This document shows positions 9,751-18,083 of a stretch of 38,698 nt of DNA, piece by piece (within the stretch, counting starts at the first letter, position 1; each line of letters opens with the position of its first letter). Source of the DNA: Nitrospinota bacterium (lineage in GTDB: Bacteria; Nitrospinota; Nitrospinia; UBA9942); NCBI GenBank assembly GCA_016234205.1, contig JACRGN010000234.1:1-38698 (forward strand), given 5' to 3'. The position numbers were made by a program, and so were the translations under genes. Below the pieces are notes generated by a model. That model was not told the DNA's origin and searched no databases. It worked only from the letters and a program-made list of their open reading frames with translations.

Positions 9751-11301
9751 ATGAATTTTTTAAATAGGCTTCAAGTAAAAATAATATTACCTATCATTCT
9801 CTCTATCGTCATAATTTTCTCCATAATGATATATATTGTGGATAGGATGGAGAGGGGACTGTTTCATGAGGACTGGCTTGTCAAGACTAAGATATATACA
9901 AATTCTATTTCTGCAATGATAGAAAAAGAAATGGAAGGGAAAAGACCTTTTATTGCCCGGGACCTAATCCATAAGTTGAAAAAAATTCCTGGTATGAAAA
10001 ATTTACAGGTTATCAGAACAAATGGAAAAGAGGCATTTGAGGATTTTGAAACATTTTATAAGGTAAAGGAGATTTATCTGTTTTCCCCTGAGGTTATAGG
10101 GGAGTATTTGAATTTAAAAGAGGGAAAAGCAAATGTAGTCAGTGATGAGAGGGTAGAAGCTGTTATGAAGGAGGGGAAGGAGAAAGAGTATTATGGTTAT
10201 GACGAAAACGGAAAGGTGTTCTATGATTATTATCTGCCAATTTTAAATAAATCTGAATGTCATAAATGCCATGGTGACAAAGAAAAGATTCGTGGTATTT
10301 TAAAAATCTCTCTATCCGATGAAAAATTTGCCGAGCATCTGAACAACCACCTCTCTATCATGTTATGGATATCTGCAGCTACTGTAATCATTCTGATAAT
10401 TGTGATTAGCTGGATTGTTTATAAACTGGTTTCCAAGCCGCTGAATACTGTTATTAAGACAATAAAGGAGATTGAGCATGGCGATAAAAATCAGAGGATT
10501 GGTTTGGAATCAAATGATGAGATTGGATATATGGCAACGCATTTTAATATAATGCTTGACAGACTGAAACAGGAGGGACACCTCGCATCTCTCGGCAAAA
10601 TCTCGGCTGTTTTGGCACATGAGATAAAAAATCCGATTGCCGGAATCAGCGGTGCAGTGCAGTTGATTGATGAGGGGCTCCCTGCATCTGACCCGAAGAG
10701 GGAGATTATAAATAAGATAATCAAGGAGGTTCAGAGGTTAGATTCAATGCTCAAAGACCTTCTCAAGTTCTCAAAGCCTATTACTGTAAATCCAAAAGTG
10801 CATGATTTGAATAAAGTGATAACAGATACAATTCATCTGCTGGAATTTAAATGCAGAAAGGGTAAAATATCCATTGACACAAATCTTGACAGCAATATTC
10901 CCAATATCTTTATTGACAGGGAGAAGATTCAACAGGTGTTACTTAATATCTGCATCAATGCTATTGAGTCAATGAAGGAAGATGGAAAACTTACAATTGC
11001 TACATCAATGGATAAACCGAGTGGCAGCGAATACATCCAGATAGATATTTCTGATACCGGATGCGGCATATCTCCTGATGTCATGAAAAATATCTTTACC
11101 CCTTTTTTCACAACCAAGAAAGAGGGTAGCGGGCTGGGACTGCCGATTAGCTTGAGAATAGTTGAAAAACATATGGGGACGATAAAAACAGAAAGTGTTG
11201 TTGACAAGGGGAGTAAGTTTTTAATAATATTACCTATTGATAATTCATTAAATATTCTTAAAGGAGATGCCGAATATAATGACAGCGAGGTATTATTATG
11301 A
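9751..11301 (+). CDS. NtrB-like sensor histidine kinase with periplasmic DUF3365 c-heme sensor and HAMP
   Basis: LPILNKSECHKCHGDKEKIRGILKIS; HAMP; AHEIKNPIAGISGAVQLI; GSGLGLPISLRIVEKH. Confidence 0.95.
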   Translation: MNFLNRLQVKIILPIILSIVIIFSIMIYIVDRMERGLFHEDWLVKTKIYTNSISAMIEKEMEGKRPFIARDLIHKLKKIPGMKNLQVIRTNGKEAFEDFETFYKVKEIYLFSPEVIGEYLNLKEGKANVVSDERVEAVMKEGKEKEYYGYDENGKVFYDYYLPILNKSECHKCHGDKEKIRGILKISLSDEKFAEHLNNHLSIMLWISAATVIILIIVISWIVYKLVSKPLNTVIKTIKEIEHGDKNQRIGLESNDEIGYMATHFNIMLDRLKQEGHLASLGKISAVLAHEIKNPIAGISGAVQLIDEGLPASDPKREIINKIIKEVQRLDSMLKDLLKFSKPITVNPKVHDLNKVITDTIHLLEFKCRKGKISIDTNLDSNIPNIFIDREKIQQVLLNICINAIESMKEDGKLTIATSMDKPSGSEYIQIDISDTGCGISPDVMKNIFTPFFTTKKEGSGLGLPISLRIVEKHMGTIKTESVVDKGSKFLIILPIDNSLNILKGDAEYNDSEVLL

Positions 11302-12716
11302 AAAAGGCAAGGGTATTGGTAGTTGATGATGAAAATATTATTGCATGGACACTTCAGGAAAAACTGATCAAAGAGGGTTTTGAGGTCAGGACGGTGGAGA
11401 ATGGGGAATCCGCAATTAATTCCATCAAGGAAGATATGCCTGATTTAGCCTTTGTAGATGTCTTCTTGCCTGATATAGGTGGAATTCAGGTATTGAAGGA
11501 GATTATCAGTTTGAATGAGGAAATCCCTGTAATCATGGTTACAGGCTCAGGTTCAGTTGATACAGCAGTTACTGCCATGAAGCTCGGGGCTTATGATTAT
11601 ATCAATAAGCCTTTTAACCTTGCCGAGGTTGCCATTATTGCAAAAAAGGCAATTGAGTCTAAGAGGGTAAGCCGGGAGGTTTCATGGAGATTAGAAAAAG
11701 AGAAGAAGACACACAGTATTGGCAATATAATCGGTGAGAGTAAAGAGATAAAAGGTGTCCTTGATATGATTCAGAAGATAGTCCAGAGTGATGCTACTAC
11801 TGTCCTGATAGAAGGGGAGAGCGGGACAGGGAAGGACCTTGTGGGAAGGGCTATACATTATACGAGCAGAAGGTCAGCAAGGCCTTTCATGGATATAAAT
11901 TGTACTGCGCTGCCGGATACCCTTGTCGAGAGCGAACTTTTTGGATACGAAAAAGGGGCATTTACAGACGCCAAAGCAAAAAAAGTTGGTCTCTTTGAGC
12001 TTGCAGACGGGGGGAGTGTCCTCCTTGATGAGATAGGTGATATGCCCATAGCTACACAGACAAAACTTCTTAAATTTATTGAGAATAAACGTTTCAAAAG
12101 GGTTGGAGGGGCTTCAGATATTGAAGTGGATGTGAGGATTATAGCGGCAACTAACAAGAACCTTAAAGAGGAGATTAAGAGTGGAAAGTTCAGGGAGGAT
12201 TTGTATTATCGCTTAAAGGTGATACCAATTTTTATACCGCCTCTCAGGGTAAGGACGGGCGATATACTTATTCTTGCCAATTATTTTATAAATAAATTCA
12301 ATCAGGAGTTTAGGAAAGATGTAAAAGGACTGTCATCAAAGGCTGAAAAGGCTATTTTATCATATCAATGGCCTGGAAATGTCAGAGAATTAAAAAATGT
12401 TATTGAGAGGGCGATTATCCTTGAGAGTAAAGATAAGATATTAATTGAGCATCTCCCGATTGAAGTTGTAGAGGGTGCTCCTTTTAAAGAGGAGGAACGG
12501 CAGCAGCAATCAAATTTTACCCTTCCAGAAAATGGAGTTCCCCTTGAAGAAGTAGAAAAAAATCTATTGATACAGGCATTAAAAAAGGCAAATGGAAACC
12601 AATCAAAGGCAGCAAAACTTCTAAGTTTGAGCAGATATGCACTGCGGTATAGATTGAAAAAGATTGGATATTTAAAAATAGATTCGACAGATTCAGAAAT
12701 CACACAATCTGTTTAG
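11298..12716 (+). CDS. NtrC-family sigma54-dependent response regulator
   Basis: Receiver VLVVDDENII...LAFVDVFLPDIGG; AAA+ ESGTGKDLVGRAIH, ELFGYEKGAFTDA; C-terminal Fis-type HTH NQSKAAKLLSLSRYALRYRLKKIG; ATGA overlap with upstream kinase. Confidence 0.97.
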   Translation: MKKARVLVVDDENIIAWTLQEKLIKEGFEVRTVENGESAINSIKEDMPDLAFVDVFLPDIGGIQVLKEIISLNEEIPVIMVTGSGSVDTAVTAMKLGAYDYINKPFNLAEVAIIAKKAIESKRVSREVSWRLEKEKKTHSIGNIIGESKEIKGVLDMIQKIVQSDATTVLIEGESGTGKDLVGRAIHYTSRRSARPFMDINCTALPDTLVESELFGYEKGAFTDAKAKKVGLFELADGGSVLLDEIGDMPIATQTKLLKFIENKRFKRVGGASDIEVDVRIIAATNKNLKEEIKSGKFREDLYYRLKVIPIFIPPLRVRTGDILILANYFINKFNQEFRKDVKGLSSKAEKAILSYQWPGNVRELKNVIERAIILESKDKILIEHLPIEVVEGAPFKEEERQQQSNFTLPENGVPLEEVEKNLLIQALKKANGNQSKAAKLLSLSRYALRYRLKKIGYLKIDSTDSEITQSV

Positions 12717-12721
12717 TCTAA

Positions 12722-12737
12722 TGGCATATTAATTGCT
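12722..12737 (+). promoter_or_regulatory. Putative sigma54 (-24/-12) promoter P1
   Basis: TGGCATATTAATTGCT, matching TGGCAYRNNNNTTGCW with GG-GC spacing of 10 nt; 5 nt after the sigma54 activator stop codon. Confidence 0.75.
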
Positions 12738-12772
12738 GTTTATATATCCGCTTATTTATTTTATAAAACATT

Positions 12773-12794
12773 AGGAGGTGAACTGCCTATGTAA
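12773..12794 (+). promoter_or_regulatory. Strong SD followed by start-stop (ATG-TAA) mini-ORF in predicted leader of cytochrome operon
   Basis: AGGAGGTGaactgcctATGTAA, downstream of P1. Confidence 0.45.
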
Positions 12795-12915
12795 TTTGTT
12801 GAAATATCTGTTTTATTTTTAGGGTTACATAAAAATTTAAAAAGATAGAATGGGCAATATAACACTTAAAGAGTGCGAAAATACACAGAAAACTAAAAAA
12901 AAGGGGGGGGATGAA

Positions 12916-13296
12916 ATGAAATTCAAATTTTTGATTGTTTTGTTTTTAGGTTTATTTACTCTTCTTTCTATGCCAGAATTTTCACGTGCAGAATATGGCG
13001 ATATCATACTAAATAGAAAGGCTGAAAGTATGAGGAAGGCAGGGGTTAATGATGTCATGTTTCCCCACTGGTTTCATCGTATAAGATTCAAGTGTAAAGT
13101 ATGTCATGAAGATATTTTTATTTTAAAGGCAGGCGCTAATGATATTAACATGAGTCTGATCATGAATGGAGAGAAATGCGGGAAGTGTCATAATGGGATT
13201 ATTGCATGGGAACCGCTTTATTGTGATAGATGTCATTCTTGGGAACCAGGATGGCTCCCCGGACCGGTTCAGCATTCAAAGAAGGTATCTAAATAG
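12916..13296 (+). CDS. c7-type triheme cytochrome, exported
   Basis: Signal peptide MKFKFLIVLFLGLFTLLSMPEFSRA; CKVCH, CGKCH, CDRCH with FPHWFHRIRFKC...GAND spacing. ATG 12916 preferred over the ORF-track start 12850. Confidence 0.9.
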   Translation: MKFKFLIVLFLGLFTLLSMPEFSRAEYGDIILNRKAESMRKAGVNDVMFPHWFHRIRFKCKVCHEDIFILKAGANDINMSLIMNGEKCGKCHNGIIAWEPLYCDRCHSWEPGWLPGPVQHSKKVSK

Positions 13297-13348
13297 ATAA
13301 CAATAAATTTTATGGATTATTGAATTGACTGGGAGGGAATTTAATACG

Positions 13349-14131
13349 ATGAAAACTGATAAAAGACTTATAATGATATTAATGTTTTTGACAATTTTTG
13401 TTGTATCCTTTAATTATTCTGCCTTATCTGCTGAAAAAAAAATAGAAAAGAAGACGAAGGTTAAAGAGACGACCCCTAAACCGGTTGAGCAGTCTACTCC
13501 ATCTGCTGAAAAACCTGCTGAAACGATGCCACCTGTTAGTGGGGCAGAAGAATCATCAGGAAAAACTCTTGACCCAAAAGACCCAAGGAGCCTTATTTAC
13601 CTTGATACAAAAGGAAATAAGGCTGGAACAGGCGATGTTACTAAGTCAGGTGTTGCATCTACATTTGCCAAAGTTGGAGCGGGATGGCATCCCGCCGCAC
13701 TTGCAGAAACAAATCTTCCTATGGATAAATATAAATTAGTGGATTGGGCTAAAATTGTTAAGGAAAAGATAATAGCCCCTCAGTATAGCTTAGATATGAA
13801 CGCAAAGCCGGAAGATGAACAGATGATTGATTTAAATATACTGTTTGAGACTAAAAGTGATTTTATGGATAATGTTATATTTCCGCATAACATACATACA
13901 TGGTGGCTAAAGTGTGAGATATGTCATGAAACTGTCGGCGGGCCTATTTTTGAGCCTTCTGCAGGGGCAAACGATGTAAAAATGGTAGAAATGGCAGGAG
14001 GGAAATGGTGCGGCAGATGTCATAATAAAATAGCATTTCCGCTTGCAGATTGTAAGAGATGCCACATTTCGGCCAAGGGGGTAAAGCCCGATGAGAGCGT
14101 AACTTTAAGAACAATATCAAAATCTAAGTAA
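13349..14131 (+). CDS. Exported protein with Pro/Lys-rich N-terminal linker and C-terminal c7-type triheme domain
   Basis: FPHNIHTWWLKCEICHETV...GANDVKMVEMAGGKWCGRCHNK...CKRCH. Confidence 0.9.
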   Translation: MKTDKRLIMILMFLTIFVVSFNYSALSAEKKIEKKTKVKETTPKPVEQSTPSAEKPAETMPPVSGAEESSGKTLDPKDPRSLIYLDTKGNKAGTGDVTKSGVASTFAKVGAGWHPAALAETNLPMDKYKLVDWAKIVKEKIIAPQYSLDMNAKPEDEQMIDLNILFETKSDFMDNVIFPHNIHTWWLKCEICHETVGGPIFEPSAGANDVKMVEMAGGKWCGRCHNKIAFPLADCKRCHISAKGVKPDESVTLRTISKSK

Positions 14132-14133
14132 AG

Positions 14134-14484
14134 ATGAATAAAAGGATACTTAGAGGAGGATTATTGTTGGTTTTGTGTTTTATTGCGGATATAGGGATTT
14201 CTATATTTCCAGTTCAAGCAGTTGAGAAGAAACCGCAAGATATTATTATTTTCAATAACCAAAAGGCAAGCAGGGGAAAAGCTGATATGCCCCCTGCCCG
14301 CTTTTCACATTCTATTCATAATAAAAAGCTAAAGTGTAAAGATTGCCATCCCTCTGTTTTTAAAGAGAAAAAAGGGGCGAATATAGTTACAATGAAGAAA
14401 AATATTAATGGCGAGTATTGTGGAAAATGCCACAATGGACAATTTGTATGGGATATGTCAGCTTGTCGCCGTTGTCATGTTTAG
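14134..14484 (+). CDS. c7-type triheme cytochrome, exported
   Basis: FSHSIHNKKLKCKDCHPSVFKEKKGANIVTMKKNINGEYCGKCHNGQFVWDMSACRRCHV. Confidence 0.92.
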   Translation: MNKRILRGGLLLVLCFIADIGISIFPVQAVEKKPQDIIIFNNQKASRGKADMPPARFSHSIHNKKLKCKDCHPSVFKEKKGANIVTMKKNINGEYCGKCHNGQFVWDMSACRRCHV

Positions 14485-14785
14485 CAGTTTTGTTTTTTTT
14501 AAATTAATTATGTGTAAAATTAACTATAAGTATGCAATAAGACACACTTCGTATTAAAATTTAATCCTTCCATTATGATTTGTAAAATCCTAAATTATGC
14601 ATTAATCACAGGCTAACACAGTTAAGCACATGTAAAACAAATAATTAAATTCCTTTTTTTGAATTTAAAATATATTTTAACTCATTGAATAATCGTTATA
14701 AATTTGTGATTTTATGATGCATAAATATGGGCATCTTTAAAATATGTTTTACCATTTTTTCTAATAGTAATACTCTTTATAATAA

Positions 14786-14801
14786 TGGCATGATAAATGC
14801 T
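14786..14801 (+). promoter_or_regulatory. Putative sigma54 (-24/-12) promoter P2
   Basis: TGGCATGATAAATGCT; correct GG-GC spacing; about 43 nt upstream of hexaheme cytochrome start. Confidence 0.7.
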
Positions 14802-14843
14802 TATTTATGATTATCAAGAAGTTTAATTTAAGTATTGAAATAT

Positions 14844-16055
14844 ATGAAAAAAAAGACTTGTATCACATATAGTATATCTTTTGTCCTATTTTTAGCCTTT
14901 TTATTATACAGTATCCCTGTTTCAGCAGTGCATAAAGGTGCGGGTAACCTAACTTGCGGCAATTGCCATACTATGCATAACAGTCAGGGTAACAGCGGTC
15001 TTGGTGGTGTGTCCGGTGGTTCCCTCATTTTGCTCAGGGCGGATGGTATAACAGGCAGAGAAAATATTCACAAACTTTGTCTGCAATGTCATGCGGATAC
15101 TGGAGGTCAGGCAGATACCCAACATGCACCACATGGTCAATATGCTCCAAAGGTTCACTCCGCAACTGCGACATGGAATCAGGATACTCATCTTACTGCT
15201 ATAGGGGCGGGCGGGAATTTCTATCCCGAGGTTGATGCTACAAATTTTGCATTAAGTTCAAGCGGACAAACTGCTGGTCTTGGAAAAGGACATTCTCTTG
15301 GCCTTACAAATGTAACACCTCCTGGTGGAGATACAGCAATAACAGGTTTCTCATGCACAGCCTGCCATGACCCTCATGGGACTGCAGATGCTAATGATCA
15401 AGGCATAAACAAATTTAGGAACTTAAGAAAATCAGCAACAAATGCCGGCAACAATGCCGGTGTTACACTTACTGCTGGAGATTTTACAAGTTGGGTGGGG
15501 GGGATTAACGGAACGAATTTTACAGGGGTATCCCTTCCCGGTGGAAGCGGGGCAGGGGCAGTAGCATGGCCGGTAATCAGCACCACACCTACAGGTAATT
15601 CTGCAGATGCTGCTAACAGTAACTCCTATGGTGGGGGTAGTACGGGTGGTATTTCAAGATGGTGTGCCCAGTGCCATGATAACTGGCATGAGGCTCTTAC
15701 AACGGGAAATCTTGATAACAATAGTATGGATTGGCACAGGCATCCGGTTGATAATCTTTTGAGTGATACAACAACTACTTCAGGTGCAGGAGTAACTATT
15801 ATAAATACTGCTAATTATTCAGTTACAACTGCGGGTCAGTATCTACCGGTTGCGAGTGGTTCAGGGGCTAATAGAGTATTTTATAAAACCAATGAATCAA
15901 CAGATAAGGTTATGTGTCTATCCTGCCATTTTGCTCATGGTGGTCCTTACAATGACAATCTACGATGGGATTATACCTCATCTGTTTCATCAGGTAGTCA
16001 GAACGGCAATGGTGTGCCTTCAACCAGAGGGTGTCAGTTGTGTCATAATAGGTGA
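14844..16055 (+). CDS. Exported hexaheme c-type cytochrome, OmcS-like (putative nanowire cytochrome)
   Basis: Six CxxCH (CGNCH, CLQCH, CTACH, CAQCH, CLSCH, CQLCH); HKGAGNLTCGNCHTMHNS, CHDPHG, WCAQCHDNWHE, RHPV, CLSCHFAHG recall OmcS from memory. Confidence 0.85.
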   Translation: MKKKTCITYSISFVLFLAFLLYSIPVSAVHKGAGNLTCGNCHTMHNSQGNSGLGGVSGGSLILLRADGITGRENIHKLCLQCHADTGGQADTQHAPHGQYAPKVHSATATWNQDTHLTAIGAGGNFYPEVDATNFALSSSGQTAGLGKGHSLGLTNVTPPGGDTAITGFSCTACHDPHGTADANDQGINKFRNLRKSATNAGNNAGVTLTAGDFTSWVGGINGTNFTGVSLPGGSGAGAVAWPVISTTPTGNSADAANSNSYGGGSTGGISRWCAQCHDNWHEALTTGNLDNNSMDWHRHPVDNLLSDTTTTSGAGVTIINTANYSVTTAGQYLPVASGSGANRVFYKTNESTDKVMCLSCHFAHGGPYNDNLRWDYTSSVSSGSQNGNGVPSTRGCQLCHNR

Positions 16056-16110
16056 TGCGAAGCATCATTCCGAGCGAATGCAAGGAATCTTGAGACTAAA
16101 AGTTTAAAAT

Positions 16111-16143
16111 GGGAGGCTTGTAAAAAAGCTTCCCTTTTTTTTT
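16111..16143 (+). terminator. Rho-independent terminator
   Basis: GGGAGGCTTgtaaaaAAGCTTCCC stem (one G-U) followed by T run. Confidence 0.85.
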
Positions 16144-16155
16144 GCCTTGATAAAT

Positions 16156-17169
16156 ATGAACCGTTTAAAATTAATTATAATTTTTATTGCTATTATATTA
16201 TTTGGACTTGTAAATACAGAATCAGTAATATGGGCATCACAAGGTATTGACATTAAATATATTACATCATATTCTGCAAAGTCAATGGGCGGGGTTATAC
16301 CTTTAAAAATATATTTTGACCGTCAGCAGAATGAACTTTATATTGGCAGTCAAAGTAAGGAAATTGCTGTTATTAATGAGGATGGTATGATAGTTCACAG
16401 GATTCCACTTGCAGATTCCCCAAAATTACTCTGTGTAAATAAAAATGGCAATATTTACATATCTGATAATAAAGGGGGGATAAGTATTCTTAACTATCGG
16501 GGGGAGTATATAAAAAATCTTGACCTCTCGGCTGTGCCAGATAACACACTTTTAGCAATTCAATCATTTCATGTGGATGAGAATGAACATCTTTATATTG
16601 GTGATGGAAGACTAAGCAGAATTATCGTCCTCGATAGTTCAGGTAATTTTTTATATCAATTTGGTAAAAAGGGTAGTGGCGAGGGGGAATTCTTGAATGC
16701 AAAGGCAATAACTACCGATGCTGAGAGGCTATATCTTATTGACCCGCCACTATTCAGGGTATCAGTTTATGATAAAAAGGATGGTAGATTTCTTTATATG
16801 TTCGGACAGATATCGAGCCTTTTTGGAGGCTTCAGTATGCCATCAAGTATTGATACAGATGGAAAGAGGCTATTTGTTGTAGATACTAATAGGGCAATGG
16901 TAATAGTTTTCGACAGGGAGGGAAAGCCAATCATTGAATTTGGCGGGGTTGGCAGAAATCCTGACAGCCTCTCATGGCCCTCGGATATTAAAGTAGATGG
17001 GAATGGCAAGATCTATGTTTGCGATACAGGAAACGGAAGGATTCAGATATATGAACTTATAGATGTCCAGCAAATTGATGAAGTTAAACCACCAGAGACT
17101 GTTGAATCTGGCAAGGCGGCCGAGCCAATAGAGGTTGAGCCTGTTATTGAAAAAATAATTGTGAAGTGA
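16156..17169 (+). CDS. Exported NHL-repeat beta-propeller protein
   Basis: Repeated ...IDTDGKRLFVVDTNRAMVIVFDREGKPIIEFG..., IKVDGNGKIYVCDTGNGRIQIYE; N-terminal hydrophobic signal. Confidence 0.85.
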   Translation: MNRLKLIIIFIAIILFGLVNTESVIWASQGIDIKYITSYSAKSMGGVIPLKIYFDRQQNELYIGSQSKEIAVINEDGMIVHRIPLADSPKLLCVNKNGNIYISDNKGGISILNYRGEYIKNLDLSAVPDNTLLAIQSFHVDENEHLYIGDGRLSRIIVLDSSGNFLYQFGKKGSGEGEFLNAKAITTDAERLYLIDPPLFRVSVYDKKDGRFLYMFGQISSLFGGFSMPSSIDTDGKRLFVVDTNRAMVIVFDREGKPIIEFGGVGRNPDSLSWPSDIKVDGNGKIYVCDTGNGRIQIYELIDVQQIDEVKPPETVESGKAAEPIEVEPVIEKIIVK

Positions 17170-17175
17170 TTGTTT

Positions 17176-17191
17176 TGGCATATTCTTTGCT
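17176..17191 (+). promoter_or_regulatory. Putative sigma54 (-24/-12) promoter P3
   Basis: TGGCATATTCTTTGCT; 7 nt after upstream stop codon; correct spacing. Confidence 0.75.
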
Positions 17192-17203
17192 ATTATATTA
17201 TGC

Positions 17204-18082
17204 ATGATGAAAATGTCTCTCTTAATATTTGGAATTCTCATTATCCTTACATCTAAGGTAGAATCCACACCTTCAAATTTCTATTTTATCAGTGCCATTG
17301 AGAAATTCTCTGATGAGTATAGGTTTGAGGGGTTATCATCAATTTTTATTAATGATGAGGAACTTTATGTTGTAGATAATGGAGGAAACCACATATATAT
17401 TTTTAATCTGGATGGGTCATCTGTTTTTCAATTTGGAAAAGAGAAAGGGATTGCACTTCCCATTGATGTTTTTGTATACAACAATTATATGTATGTGAGT
17501 GCGGAAGGAAAGGATTTTATAGAGATTTTAAATATGAGGGGTGAAAAGATTGGAAAGATAGAACCTCCATACGAAGGGTTTACACCTGGTAAGATGGCAG
17601 CAATTGAAAGGGAAGGGTTCTTTGTTGTAGATAGAAAATCTCTCAATATATGTGTATTTGACAGGGATGGTAAATATCAATATAATTTTGGTGGAAGAAA
17701 TCTATTTAAATCAATTGCTGGTATTGCGGCGAAAAACGGGAAGATTTATGTATCGGTAATGAGCGCTGACCCTGTCGTAAGGGTATTTGATACCAAGGGT
17801 GAATACCTGACAGGTTTTGGACATATTGGTGAAAGCGATCAAAATTTCTCTATGCCATCAGGAATAAAAGTAGATGACAATGGAAATATATGGGTGGTGG
17901 ATGCCTTCAAGCACAGGGTTATTGGCTTTAATATAGAAGGTAAGAAGCAGAATGAATTTGGCATATCAGGAAATCCCAAAGAAGATCTTTATTATCCGCT
18001 AAGTATTGATTCAAAGGGGGACATATTTTATGTAATAGAAAAAGGACGGGGTAGAATAAGTATGTTCAGGAGGGTGGATTAA
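17204..18082 (+). CDS. Exported NHL-repeat beta-propeller protein, paralogue of preceding propeller
   Basis: Signal peptide; IFINDEELYVVDNGGNHIYIFNLDGSSVFQFG, IKVDDNGNIWVVDAFKHRVIGFNIEGK. Confidence 0.85.
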   Translation: MMKMSLLIFGILIILTSKVESTPSNFYFISAIEKFSDEYRFEGLSSIFINDEELYVVDNGGNHIYIFNLDGSSVFQFGKEKGIALPIDVFVYNNYMYVSAEGKDFIEILNMRGEKIGKIEPPYEGFTPGKMAAIEREGFFVVDRKSLNICVFDRDGKYQYNFGGRNLFKSIAGIAAKNGKIYVSVMSADPVVRVFDTKGEYLTGFGHIGESDQNFSMPSGIKVDDNGNIWVVDAFKHRVIGFNIEGKKQNEFGISGNPKEDLYYPLSIDSKGDIFYVIEKGRGRISMFRRVD

Positions 18083-18083
18083 A

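Noticed and set aside
13485-13739. ORF 84 aa in alternate frame
   Set aside because: Fully inside the triheme cytochrome gene at 13349-14131; low-complexity shadow frame.
14949-15586. Minus-strand ORFs opposite the hexaheme cytochrome
   Set aside because: No recognisable domain; antisense to a strongly supported CDS.
16053-16098. gatgcgaagcatcattccgagcgaatgcaaggaatcttgag fragment as a regulatory hairpin
   Set aside because: Resembles another common interspersed repeat fragment; no evidence of regulation, and a proper terminator follows at 16111.
15850-16107. ORF 85 aa overlapping end of OmcS-like gene
   Set aside because: Shadow frame; the cytochrome frame contains the CxxCH motifs.
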